Origin: JAEUMD01 sp050246945
GTDB lineage: Bacteria > Pseudomonadota > Alphaproteobacteria > Rhizobiales > Hyphomicrobiaceae
DNA length: 64,000 nt
Direction: 5' to 3'
NCBI GenBank assembly: GCA_050246945.1
Contig: JBFWVC010000006.1
Coordinates: 186,001-250,000 of the forward strand
Numbering within the stretch: the first letter of the stretch is position 1; each line of letters opens with the position of its first letter. This document shows positions 1 to 9,124 of this stretch, piece after piece. The notes under the pieces were generated by a model. That model did no database searches. It saw nothing but the letters and a program-made list of their open reading frames with translations, and had not been told where the DNA came from. A program made the translations under genes and the position numbers.

Positions 1-233
1 AGAAACTATCGAGTGGAGGGCGATCTTCTTCATCCTCTTACAATTAAGAGAGTCGTATGAAAATATAGAGTCTGTCATTGGATAACAACATGAGATTGAG
101 CGGGCCACTTTCGGTGCCGGATCATGCGTGAGTTATCCTTGGATTATGGACCACAAACTCTTGACCTAGTTGCCAAATCAATCGGGGGCGACGCTCTTGA
201 TATGTCAGTGGACTTAGATCACCAGTTCATCAT
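1..233. other. Window edge, no gene assigned
   Basis: No complete gene is visible. One forward frame is open from position 2 to a TAA at 83-85 and could be the last 27 codons of a gene entering from the left, but so short a tail cannot be identified. The remainder is relatively AT-rich and shows no clear terminator or promoter. Confidence 0.3.
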
Positions 234-1283
234 CTATTGCCGTTCTTTCGGCCCGATAAACTTCCCAAAAGGGGTATCTATCCTCACGTTATGATCCACC
301 GCCTCGGGCGGTTTGTGCTTAGTCCAATGTAATCCGCTAACGTCTTCGTCAATTGGTCCCTTAGGCATACTGTCGATGCCGATGGCGCTTAGCCCTCTAT
401 TTTTGATCCTCCAGCCGATGCGCGCCAGTAGATCGTGCGCAGCGCTGCTGTAAATTCTTAATCGCTGCGCTGTCGTTAGATTTGCCTGATGGATACCTCG
501 AAACATTTCTAAATATCGCCTTCGGAACTGCAACTCTTGGACGAGGCGATTTGCAATGCGAGGGTCCAAGAAAATTTGTTGGTCTTTTGGAGAAACTCGC
601 CCGTAATGCGAAGATGACCGCGTGTGTCGTCGATAAAATGATAGAACTTGCGGAATCTCGATAATTTGACCATTAAGGGCCATGTCGGTGACAATAGAGT
701 AATCGCAGCCGAAATAGTTCCCAAGCGGCCGGATGCTTCGTAGTGTCTTCGTGCGCATCAAGCCAAATATTATTACGTTCGCCGCGCTGCCATCGTTAAG
801 GAGCGCACGCATCATCTGTTTAGATCGATTCACAACATCAAGTGGCCACGAGCGAATCTGCATAACGCTGTCAAAGCGATACAAGATCCTGCCATTCTCA
901 TCAATGAATGCAGCCTTCGAGTAGGCAAGCACCGCCTCTTTCACTGAATCGAGCGCGGCCACAGTCAATTTGAGGAAGTCTGGATGAATCAGGTCATCGG
1001 CCGCGATCCATTTGAAATACTCTGTGTCGGCATGATCAAGAACGAGTCTATAGTTATAAGTCGCCCCCTGATTCTGGCTGTTTCGAATTAGCTGCACTCG
1101 TGCATCTCGTCGGCAATACGCATCAACAATCTCGGCTGTTCGATCAGTCGATGCGTTGTCTGCTACGATAACTCGAAACCCTTGATAACTTTGCGACAAG
1201 ATTGCTTCTAACGTTTCCTCGATAAATTGTTCCCCATTATATACGGGCAAGCCCAACGTAACTCGACATTCAGCCTCACACAT
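234..1283 (-). CDS. Glycosyltransferase family 2
   Basis: Probable cytoplasmic sugar transferase of the GT-A fold, adding a sugar from a nucleotide donor to a growing surface glycan. The N-terminus reads VTLGLPVYNGEQFIEETLEA followed by VIVADNASTDRTAEIV, the classic GT2 nucleotide-binding start, and the metal-binding region appears as WIAADDL near residue 95. The protein is 349 aa, and the C-terminal third is not recognisable. An ATG at 1283 follows a TTG at 1286; I chose the ATG. The gene lies 21 bp downstream of the nucleotide-sugar dehydrogenase on the same strand, so the two probably form one transcript. The acceptor and donor cannot be told from sequence. Codon use looks less GC-biased than in the core genes further right. 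Confidence 0.85.
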   Translation of the reverse strand: MCEAECRVTLGLPVYNGEQFIEETLEAILSQSYQGFRVIVADNASTDRTAEIVDAYCRRDARVQLIRNSQNQGATYNYRLVLDHADTEYFKWIAADDLIHPDFLKLTVAALDSVKEAVLAYSKAAFIDENGRILYRFDSVMQIRSWPLDVVNRSKQMMRALLNDGSAANVIIFGLMRTKTLRSIRPLGNYFGCDYSIVTDMALNGQIIEIPQVLSFYRRHTRSSSHYGRVSPKDQQIFLDPRIANRLVQELQFRRRYLEMFRGIHQANLTTAQRLRIYSSAAHDLLARIGWRIKNRGLSAIGIDSMPKGPIDEDVSGLHWTKHKPPEAVDHNVRIDTPFGKFIGPKERQ

Positions 1284-1304
1284 CAATCTGGTCTTTCAGC
1301 TGCT

Positions 1305-2654
1305 TTAGGCCTTTACGACGTTGTCGCTCAACAGCCCTGCTCGTGTGCAAACGTTGCGAGTATCAACCACGAGCTTTGCGTTTCTTACAATTGAGCCGTA
1401 ATCGACTGCGTCATGATCCGTTACAATAATCACTGCTTCATAACCAGCGATGGTCTGAGCCTCCAGGTCCACCGATTGACGCCCGGCAAGTTCTGGATGT
1501 TCGCGGGTAAGCGGGACAGTTGACACGTATGGATCGTGCAAATCGCAAGTTGCGCCCTTCTGCTCAAGCAATTCTATGATTTTGAATGATGGGCTCTCGC
1601 GGAAATCGCCAACGTTTTTTTTATAAGCCAACCCAATAATCAGTATTCGCGCGCCGTTCAGTCCTCGTCCCGTCCGTCGATTTAGTTCGTCGATGACCCG
1701 CGATAATACGTAGCGCGGCATCATCGTGTTAATTTCACCAGCCAATTCGATAAAGCGCGTTGGCAGATCATATTCACGGGATTTCCATGTCAGATAGAAC
1801 GGATCGATTGGAATGCAGTGCCCACCCAATCCGGGACCGGGATAAAACGGCATATAACCGAATGGCTTTGTCTTGGCGGCCTCAATGACTTCCCATACGT
1901 CGATGCCCATTGCCGAATAGAGAATCTTCAACTCGTTTACCAGCGCTATATTAACGGAGCGAAAGATATTCTCTGTAATCTTGACAGCTTCGGCTGCTTC
2001 CAGGCTGGATACCGGCACCGTCTTGCTGACAAACGCCCCGTAGAGGGCATCGACTAGCTTGACCGCTTCTTCACCGTCGCCACCGATGACTTTCGGGATC
2101 TGGTGGGTCGAGTACTCTGGATTGCCTGGATCCTCGCGTTCCGGGCTGTACGCAACAAAGAAATCCTTACCGCTTCTCAGGCCCGACTGTTCCAGTATCG
2201 GCTTGACGATCTCGCGAGTCGTGCCCGGGTATGAGGTTGACTCCAAGACGATAAGTTGTCCGGTCCTCATGTGCGGCTGTATTGAACGTGCTGTGTTTTC
2301 GACAAAGGACAGGTTAGGTTCCCGGTAAGCGGTCAAGGGTGTTGGCACACAGATAAGAACCGCGTCGCACTCACCGAGAGCGCTGAAATTTGTGGTTGGG
2401 TAGAAGCGCGCTTTCTCGAAGGCATCTACAAATCTGTCAAAGGATAAATGATTAAGATAGGATGTCCCCGACTTGAGCGCCTCGATTTTTTCATCATCGA
2501 TATCAAGACCGATTACTTTGAATCCGGCATCTAATAATGCCGCCGCCAATGGCAGGCCTACGTACCCCAGTCCGATAATGCCGACAGTCGCCGTTCGTAG
2601 GGTGTACTTCGCGACCAGGGTTTCAATATAGGCAGATCTTTCACGATCGGACAT
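1305..2654 (-). CDS. Nucleotide-sugar dehydrogenase (UDP-HexNAc 6-dehydrogenase type)
   Basis: Oxidises C6 of a UDP-hexose or UDP-N-acetylhexosamine to the uronic acid using two NAD+. The order is an NAD-binding Rossmann fold (VGIIGLGYVGLPLAAALL, residues 24-41), a middle helical domain, the catalytic cysteine motif GPGLGGHCIPIDPFYL near residue 275, and a C-terminal UDP-binding domain with GLAYKKNVGDFRESPS. The spacing and the GGHCIPIDP form resemble the WbpA/WecC group more than UDP-glucose dehydrogenase, but the substrate is not proven. Its 449 aa is normal for the family. The ATG is preceded by a GAGG about six bases upstream. It is the first gene of a two-gene minus-strand unit with the GT2 gene. 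Confidence 0.88.
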   Translation of the reverse strand: MSDRERSAYIETLVAKYTLRTATVGIIGLGYVGLPLAAALLDAGFKVIGLDIDDEKIEALKSGTSYLNHLSFDRFVDAFEKARFYPTTNFSALGECDAVLICVPTPLTAYREPNLSFVENTARSIQPHMRTGQLIVLESTSYPGTTREIVKPILEQSGLRSGKDFFVAYSPEREDPGNPEYSTHQIPKVIGGDGEEAVKLVDALYGAFVSKTVPVSSLEAAEAVKITENIFRSVNIALVNELKILYSAMGIDVWEVIEAAKTKPFGYMPFYPGPGLGGHCIPIDPFYLTWKSREYDLPTRFIELAGEINTMMPRYVLSRVIDELNRRTGRGLNGARILIIGLAYKKNVGDFRESPSFKIIELLEQKGATCDLHDPYVSTVPLTREHPELAGRQSVDLEAQTIAGYEAVIIVTDHDAVDYGSIVRNAKLVVDTRNVCTRAGLLSDNVVKA

Positions 2655-3504
2655 ATAGCCTCAACACACTCATGCTGGTTTGGCCGCAACGTCTGAGCGC
2701 GTCGGGGCGACAAAGAAAAATCACTCCACCGCATTCTGATGTTGTCGACAACTTAGGACCCACGGTGTTTAATTCAAAATGGATTCGCCGCCATAAATTG
2801 TTGCTAATCGCTGCGTCGCTCGATCAAAACCTTTGATTGCGGGACGAAAGTTCTCCTCGCAAGGACTGCCGCGGTCCTCAGACATCGCGCACCTTTTCGG
2901 GAAGTTCTGTCTCGCCAATCACCTCGCGCCGCTGCATTGTAATTCCACATAGATGTAACCCAAATTTGTATTTAACGATAGCAGAAGTGGTGGCTGCCGC
3001 TGGAGCATGTGTTTGTCTTGATGAATTGTGTCCGAACGTAGGGTTGCTCGCGTGACCTCTGGAGCAGCAGATACTGAATGTTTGATGGCTCGGGGCTCGT
3101 TGGATCGCTTAATCGCAAAGGAGCTTTGGCTGGTTAACAGAGACTAGTCTAGCAAGAGCAGGGCGGAGCGCCCCAACTTGCTCAGAGCGCGCTCTTCCTA
3201 TGTCGGCGAGTGCACGGCCTGCAAATGTCAACCTTGTAGACGATGCGAATTGGCTCACAATTAAGGCACTGGACAAGCGGCCGGATCTTGTTCCAACTTT
3301 CCAGGCATGCCCCTCCAGAGCGGTGGCCGTGGCTAAGCGCAAAAGTTGGTGCTTAAGCATTGTCCTGACGTGCAAGAGCTTGCCGCTAGCCAAAGCCAAT
3401 CATTCATAAACTTTTTTGCACGTTTCTTTAAGGCTAGAAGCTAAATTTTGATAGAAACATCTTAACGTGACGTGGAAGCATTAGGCCTGATACGAAGGGT
3501 TCAC
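2655..3504. other. Divergent intergenic region
   Basis: About 850 bp between the divergent dehydrogenase and epimerase units. Short open frames are present on both strands but none has a convincing ribosome site or recognisable product. The region is more AT-rich than its surroundings, especially near 3400-3460, and must contain the promoters of both units; no consensus site could be assigned. Confidence 0.5.
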
Positions 3505-4476
3505 ATGGAAAAGGTATTGATCACTGGCGGCGCTGGTTTCATTGGTAGCCATATGTGCGAATATTTCTTAGCCAGGGGGCACGAAGTCGTTGCGCTAGAC
3601 AACCTTTCGACGGGACGTATGGAAAATATTGCGCACTTGATGGGCCGTGGGCGCTTCAAGTTCGTTCGCGATAGTATCCGCAATCTGCAAGTGCTCGATC
3701 GCCTGGCCTCTGAGTCGACGTTGCTCATTCATCTGGCTGCCGCCGTGGGCGTTTCTCTGATCTTGGAAGATGCGGTCGGAGGAATGGAGACCAACATTGG
3801 TGGGTCTGAGGATGTTCTGCGCGCCAGCCTGAGATACGGACTAAGGACGATTATCGCGAGTTCTTCCGAGGTCTATGGCAAGGGCATTTCCGTGCCGTTC
3901 TCCGAGACCGACGACGTCGTCCTTGGTAACGTCGGCTTTTTGCGCTGGAGCTACGCAATCTCAAAGTTGGCCGATGAGGCGCTTGCACTCGCCTACCACA
4001 GCCAACATGACCTACCCGTCACCGTTGTTCGGTTCTTCAATACCGTTGGACCGCGTCAGACGGGGCAATACGGTATGGTCCTGCCACGGCTGATGGGGCA
4101 GGCATTGAAGGGAGAACCCGTCACTGTATACGGCGATGGTACTCAAAGGCGCTGCTTTTGCGACGTGCAGGACGCCATTGTCGCGGTTTATGATCTGGCC
4201 ATGCATCGGGAAGTTGGTGGCATGATCTTCAACGTCGGCAGCAATGAGGAGGTCTCGATAGGCGAACTCGCGGAGCGGATCGTCAGATGCGCGGGCAGCA
4301 AGTCAACGATCAAGCTAGTGCCCTATTCGGAGGCTTATCCTCCTGGTTTCGACGATATGATGCGACGGGTGCCCGATATCAGCCGTATCAAAACGCAAAT
4401 CGGATGGGAGCCCAAGCTGACACTCGACGACATCATGGGCCGAATCAAAGACGACATAAGTCGACGCCGCGGCTAG
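3505..4476 (+). CDS. NAD-dependent epimerase/dehydratase (extended SDR)
   Basis: Converts a nucleotide sugar (epimerisation, dehydration or decarboxylation) for the polysaccharide locus. The N-terminal NAD site VLITGGAGFIGSHMCEYF is complete, and the active-site tyrosine and lysine are in YAISK near residue 150, with an upstream IASSSEVYG. The segment RFFNTVGPRQTGQYGMVLPR and the YGDGTQRRCFCDVQDA motif are typical of UDP-glucose 4-epimerase and UDP-glucuronate decarboxylase relatives. An upstream GTG at 3472 is in frame, but the ATG at 3505 has an AAGGG just before it and begins exactly at the Rossmann strand, so I prefer it (323 aa). The gene starts the plus-strand glycan unit. Confidence 0.85.
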   Translation: MEKVLITGGAGFIGSHMCEYFLARGHEVVALDNLSTGRMENIAHLMGRGRFKFVRDSIRNLQVLDRLASESTLLIHLAAAVGVSLILEDAVGGMETNIGGSEDVLRASLRYGLRTIIASSSEVYGKGISVPFSETDDVVLGNVGFLRWSYAISKLADEALALAYHSQHDLPVTVVRFFNTVGPRQTGQYGMVLPRLMGQALKGEPVTVYGDGTQRRCFCDVQDAIVAVYDLAMHREVGGMIFNVGSNEEVSIGELAERIVRCAGSKSTIKLVPYSEAYPPGFDDMMRRVPDISRIKTQIGWEPKLTLDDIMGRIKDDISRRRG

Positions 4477-4556
4477 AGGGTCATGATGTTGACGCGCAAA
4501 AATCGTTGCCATGGGATTTTTCGGATTAACATTGAACACTCGACACAGGTCGGGTC

Positions 4557-5804
4557 ATGAAGAAAATTGCGATTGTAAATCAACCTATCGACGGGGTCAT
4601 TCCGCCTGGTCAGACATCCATTGGGATATGGACGTACAAGGTTGCTCCATACTTGGCGGAGAATTTCGATGTCACGGTCTATGCGCGCCGCAACCGAATG
4701 CAACGAAGCTGGAAGCGGGAAGAACACTTACAATATCATTTCGTGCCTTCGCTCCCCAAGCGTGTGATTGATCGGCTGGAGGGCGCCATGGCGCTGGCCA
4801 AGCCTAAAAACCTGCCGGTTTTTGCCACTCAGCTCTACTATCTCGATTACATTTCCTGGGTGGCCAGTCGCATCCGTCGCCAGCGTGCCGATATCGTGCA
4901 CATCCACAATTTCACACAGTTCGTTCCAATTGTGCGCGCCTTCAACAAGCAGGCGAAAATTGTGTTGCATATGAATGGTGAATGGCTCTCGCAACTCGAT
5001 GCTGACGTCATGGCGAAACGAGCAGCACAATGCGATATGATTCTTGGTTCGAGCGATCACATATCCAACCTGATCCGCGCGCGCTTCCCGCAGCTCGCTG
5101 ACCGGTGTCACACGGTTTATAACGGCGTCGACATCAATACATTTGCCCCCTACGACACGACGGAGCAATCCAAGAAGGGCAAGCGGTTGCTATTTGTCGG
5201 CCGTGTATCGCCTGAAAAGGGTGTTCACGTGCTCTTGAAGGCGTTCCCGATTGTTGCCGAGAAGTATCCCGATGTTTATCTCGACATTGTCGGGCCGGTT
5301 GGTGCGATGCCAGCGGAGTACCTGGTCGGCCTGAGCAACGAACCCGAAGTCCATAGTTTGTTATCACTTTACTCGGAACCTTATGGCACTTACCTGGAAC
5401 GACTTGTTCCGCCCAAGCTGATTGACCGGGTACGTTTTCTTGGCCCATTGCCGCACGATACGCTGGTTAAACAATATCGTGAAGCCGACATCCTTATTAA
5501 TCCGTCCTACAGTGAGTCCTTCGGGATGAGCTTGGTGGAGGCTTTGGCCAGTGAACGCCCCGTCGTTGCGACGCGAGTTGGCGGCATGGTGGAAATCGTC
5601 AACGAGGACAAATATGGGATCCTGGTCAGTCGCGGTGACGAGCAGGGTCTGGCGGAGGCTATTCTGAGCTTGCTCGATGACGAGCAGCGGCGAACCGCGA
5701 TAGGAAAGGCCGGCCGCGAAATGGTGATTGAACGCTTTGCCTGGTCGCAAATCGGCAAACGCGTTTCAGACCTGTACGCAACGCTGGTAAACACAGATGG
5801 TTAG
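4557..5804 (+). CDS. Glycosyltransferase family 4
   Basis: GT-B-fold retaining glycosyltransferase, probably cytoplasmic and peripheral to the membrane, transferring a sugar to a lipid-linked or growing glycan. The acceptor half contains DIVHIHNFTQFV near residue 115. The donor half carries LLFVGRVSPEKGVHVLLKAF near residue 210 and the E-x7-E region PSYSESFGMSLVEALASERP near residue 315. Length 415 aa is usual. The stop overlaps the start of the PIG-L deacetylase gene by eight bases, suggesting coupled translation, so glycosyl transfer and N-deacetylation may be consecutive steps. Donor and acceptor are unknown. Confidence 0.88.
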   Translation: MKKIAIVNQPIDGVIPPGQTSIGIWTYKVAPYLAENFDVTVYARRNRMQRSWKREEHLQYHFVPSLPKRVIDRLEGAMALAKPKNLPVFATQLYYLDYISWVASRIRRQRADIVHIHNFTQFVPIVRAFNKQAKIVLHMNGEWLSQLDADVMAKRAAQCDMILGSSDHISNLIRARFPQLADRCHTVYNGVDINTFAPYDTTEQSKKGKRLLFVGRVSPEKGVHVLLKAFPIVAEKYPDVYLDIVGPVGAMPAEYLVGLSNEPEVHSLLSLYSEPYGTYLERLVPPKLIDRVRFLGPLPHDTLVKQYREADILINPSYSESFGMSLVEALASERPVVATRVGGMVEIVNEDKYGILVSRGDEQGLAEAILSLLDDEQRRTAIGKAGREMVIERFAWSQIGKRVSDLYATLVNTDG

Positions 5805-6681
5805 CTCCGCTCCTCGGGATTGGCTGCGAGAGACCTACCGGCGGGTGCTCACGCGCCGTGCAATTCGGCCGAACCCGCGCGATTTGAGAAGCCCAGCAAT
5901 GGTGTTTGCACCCCATCCGGATGACGAGACACTGGCCTGCGGCGGCACGATCGGGCAAAAGAGGCGGGCGAATGCCGTTGTAACCGTGGTGTTCATGACG
6001 GACGGTCGCACCTCCCACGCCCATCAGATGCCAGTTGAGGAACTTGTGCAGCTCAGGCGGCATGAGGCAAGCGCAGCCTGCGAGCGTCTTGGCGTTGCTC
6101 CCAAGGATGTCGTTTTTCTCGATTTTCCCGACGGCGACCTCGAAAGACACCAGGCTCAAGCCGTGAATCGCGTATGCCGCATTTTGTCGGAGCGGCGACC
6201 TATCGAGGTTTATGTGCCCTACAAAGATGATCCTCAGGTGGATCACGTCTCGACCCATGATATTGTAATGCGCGCATTGACTTGCCATCCTGAAGCGGTC
6301 ACCGTTTTCGCCTACCCGGTCTGGTATTGGAACCATTGGCCTTGGACGCATCTCATTCGCCCGGGCCGGCGTGAGACGCTGAATGCGCTTCGCCACACTC
6401 TCGCTGCATGGTTCGGTTTGCGGATGCTGCGCCTATTCCCGCATGTGGTTGACGTTGGCGATACCTTGGTCGACAAGCGGGAAGCCTTGGCTGCGCACCG
6501 CACGCAGATGGAGCGCATGCGAGCGGGCACGGCGTGGCCCGTTCTGGCTGACGTCTCGGATGGAGATTTCCTGGATTGCTTCTTGCAGCCATTCGAACTG
6601 TTCCATCGCCATGAATTGCGTGCTGGCCGCGCCTACGCGTCGGCCGAGGTCGTTCCGACAGAGATGACACGGGAAGTGTGA
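5797..6681 (+). CDS. PIG-L/LmbE family N-deacetylase
   Basis: Zinc-dependent deacetylase of the LmbE-like superfamily, acting on N-acetyl sugars or related amides. The metal motif FAPHPDDETLACGGTIG lies near residues 30-46, and the second metal-binding stretch QVDHVSTHD is near residue 150. Length 294 aa fits. Placed between a GT4 gene and a propeller-protein gene, it probably removes acetyl from a HexNAc in the exported glycan or its lipid-linked intermediate. The start overlaps the previous gene by eight bases and the stop overlaps the next start, so the three genes look translationally coupled. No signal peptide is seen, consistent with cytoplasmic action. Confidence 0.85.
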   Translation: MVSSAPRDWLRETYRRVLTRRAIRPNPRDLRSPAMVFAPHPDDETLACGGTIGQKRRANAVVTVVFMTDGRTSHAHQMPVEELVQLRRHEASAACERLGVAPKDVVFLDFPDGDLERHQAQAVNRVCRILSERRPIEVYVPYKDDPQVDHVSTHDIVMRALTCHPEAVTVFAYPVWYWNHWPWTHLIRPGRRETLNALRHTLAAWFGLRMLRLFPHVVDVGDTLVDKREALAAHRTQMERMRAGTAWPVLADVSDGDFLDCFLQPFELFHRHELRAGRAYASAEVVPTEMTREV

Positions 6682-9023
6682 TGATTGCGCTATCTCAGCG
6701 TTTACGGCCGAACTGGCTCCGGTGGGCTTGGATATTCGCCGGTGGAATTGTGCTGGCAATACTGGCTGTGTTGGTAACGCGGGCCCACGTTTCGTCCGAA
6801 TTGGCTCACGTCCCATTTGTTGAACACGTGATCGACCGGACCGCGGGTGACATCAAACTCGTGGGCGACATAGACGGTGACGGGTATCCCGATCTGGTCA
6901 TCGGTGGCAAACCCAACGAGCCCTTGAGCTGGTACCAATATCCAACGTGGAAGAAGGTGGTGATTGCCACGCCGTCGAGCGAATTCACAACCCACGGCGC
7001 ATTGGACGACGTAGATGGTGATGGAGATCTTGATATCATCGTGCCTGATGGCGAAAGCGGCGACAACTTGTTGTGGTTTGAAAACCCGCGTCCCAATGGC
7101 GATGCAGCCGATGGTCGTCAGTGGAAGCGCCACGTGATCGGCAGCATCGGTGGCTGGGGTAAAGATGTCATACCCGCGGATTATGATGGTGACGGACGCC
7201 TGGATGTCGCCACGCGCAACAATAGCAGGGCTATGATTTTCTTTCAGACCGCGTCGAACGTCTGGGAACCAATGGCTTTCGAAGGTGCCGACGTCGGGCA
7301 CGAAGGCATGGCTGGTGGCGACATCGACCAAGACGGGAACGCAGACGTTGTTGTGCATGGTGCGTGGCTGCGCAATCCGGGCGGCGGTACGGCAAGATCT
7401 CCCTCGGCATGGAAGCAATACCGCATCGGGGATGCTCATCCGGACTTCAAGGCACTCGTTGTCGACATCAACGGCGACGGGCACATGGATGTGATTTACT
7501 CAAGTTCCGAGGGCGTAGCAGATGTGAACTGGTGGACGCCAGTCAACGGCGATCCGACGGGTTTGTGGAAATCTCATACGGTCATCCGTCAACTTGAGAG
7601 GGCGCATACGCTGCAGGCGGCCGACATCGACCTGGATGGCGATCTCGACCTCGTCGTGGGACAGATGCATACCTCCTCGGCAGCTGAGATTTCCGTTTTC
7701 TATAATATCGGCGGATCAGCCACCAAATGGTCGCGACAAGTGATCGGCAAGGGTGGCCTGCACAACGGCGTGGTTGCCGATATCGGCAACGACGGTGACT
7801 TCGATATCTACGGCGCAAACTGGACGGGCAATCCGCCAGTCCGGCTATGGGAAAACATGCTCGACCGGGCAGGCCCACTGTCGCGCTGGACCTACAAGCA
7901 GGTCACTGCGAAACACGCTCAGACCTTTGGCCTGGCTTTCGGTGACATCGATGGGGACGGCCGGCGCGACATCATTTCCGGCCGCTATTGGTACCGAAAT
8001 CCCGGTGAAGAATTGATGGGTGACTGGAAGCAGGCAGCGTTCCCCGAGGGCATGCACGCCTGTCTCGTGGTCGACGTGGATGGCGATGGACGGCCCGATG
8101 TGATCGCACAAAAGGACGAGGGGGATATTGGAGTTTACTGGCTTAAAGCCGATGGCCCCACCTGGAAGGCGGTCCGCATAGGTTCGGTTCCGCGAGCAAG
8201 CCATAGCCTGGGCGCGCAAGGCTACCTGGCAGCACCGCTCAGCAAGGGGCAAAAGCCAGCCGTATTCATATCCAGCGGCAAAGGGATTTATTACTTCGAC
8301 ATTCCTGAGAATCCAACAGCCGGGAATTGGCCGCGGGTGCACGTGAGTGCCAACCCTTCGGACGAAGGCCTGGCGGTAGGTGACATCGACGGCGATGGAC
8401 TAGCTGACGTTGCAGCCACCACCGGCGACAGTAAGCGTGTCGAGTGGTATCGCAACCCAGGCAACCACGAAGACAACTGGCAGGCGTTCTTCGTCGGCAA
8501 TTTTGCGAACGCCGTCTACCCTGACCGCACGTCGCTGGCCGACCTAAATGGTGACGGCCGCCTCGACATCATCGTTACCGAGGAAAACGGTGCCGACAGC
8601 GGAGCGAAGACTTACTGGTGGCAGAACCCGGCTGATCCCACACGCCCCGATTGGTCCGCTCATCTCGTGACGACGCAGGCGACGACCAACAGTATGGATG
8701 TGGCCGATATGGATGGCGACGGCGATCTCGACCTGATTCTGGGTGAGCACCGCGGCCAGAAGCGGCTCACGATCTGGGTCAATGATGGCACGGGCCACTT
8801 CAGCGAACACCTCGTCGATAGCGGCAAGGAAAGCCATCTGGGTGCGCGTGCTGTCGACCTCGACGGCGACGGCGATCTGGACATCGTCAGTATCGCCTGG
8901 GACGATTTCGGTCACGTACACCTCTGGCGCAACGATGCGCCGCACTTCGCGCGGACGCGGGTAAAGAAGGAGCTGTCCAAGGGGTCGCAGCAGCATTCTA
9001 GCGAATCGTCGCCACCTAAGTGA
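6681..9023 (+). CDS. Membrane-anchored FG-GAP/VCBS repeat propeller protein
   Basis: Predicted extracytoplasmic beta-propeller. One hydrophobic helix near residues 14-36 (WIFAGGIVLAILAVLVTRA) serves as an uncleaved anchor or signal. The rest contains about thirteen calcium-loop motifs of the form DxDGDGxxDLV, for example DIDGDGYPDLV, DINGDGHMDVI and DLDGDGDLDIV, spaced roughly 50-60 residues apart. That number would suit two seven-bladed propellers. A GTG three bases earlier overlaps the previous stop; the ATG at 6681 sits better behind GGGAAG. Such proteins bind ligands or glycans at the cell surface. Lying among glycosyltransferase genes, it may recognise or organise the exported polysaccharide; this is inference. 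Confidence 0.8.
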   Translation: MIALSQRLRPNWLRWAWIFAGGIVLAILAVLVTRAHVSSELAHVPFVEHVIDRTAGDIKLVGDIDGDGYPDLVIGGKPNEPLSWYQYPTWKKVVIATPSSEFTTHGALDDVDGDGDLDIIVPDGESGDNLLWFENPRPNGDAADGRQWKRHVIGSIGGWGKDVIPADYDGDGRLDVATRNNSRAMIFFQTASNVWEPMAFEGADVGHEGMAGGDIDQDGNADVVVHGAWLRNPGGGTARSPSAWKQYRIGDAHPDFKALVVDINGDGHMDVIYSSSEGVADVNWWTPVNGDPTGLWKSHTVIRQLERAHTLQAADIDLDGDLDLVVGQMHTSSAAEISVFYNIGGSATKWSRQVIGKGGLHNGVVADIGNDGDFDIYGANWTGNPPVRLWENMLDRAGPLSRWTYKQVTAKHAQTFGLAFGDIDGDGRRDIISGRYWYRNPGEELMGDWKQAAFPEGMHACLVVDVDGDGRPDVIAQKDEGDIGVYWLKADGPTWKAVRIGSVPRASHSLGAQGYLAAPLSKGQKPAVFISSGKGIYYFDIPENPTAGNWPRVHVSANPSDEGLAVGDIDGDGLADVAATTGDSKRVEWYRNPGNHEDNWQAFFVGNFANAVYPDRTSLADLNGDGRLDIIVTEENGADSGAKTYWWQNPADPTRPDWSAHLVTTQATTNSMDVADMDGDGDLDLILGEHRGQKRLTIWVNDGTGHFSEHLVDSGKESHLGARAVDLDGDGDLDIVSIAWDDFGHVHLWRNDAPHFARTRVKKELSKGSQQHSSESSPPK

Positions 9024-9124
9024 TCACGTCCCATGTCGGGCCTGCAAGATGCCAGCGAATAGTCGACCATGCTCATTCTAGATCAGTTCATAGCCGGGCC
9101 GATCAAAGACGGGCTGGAGGGTAC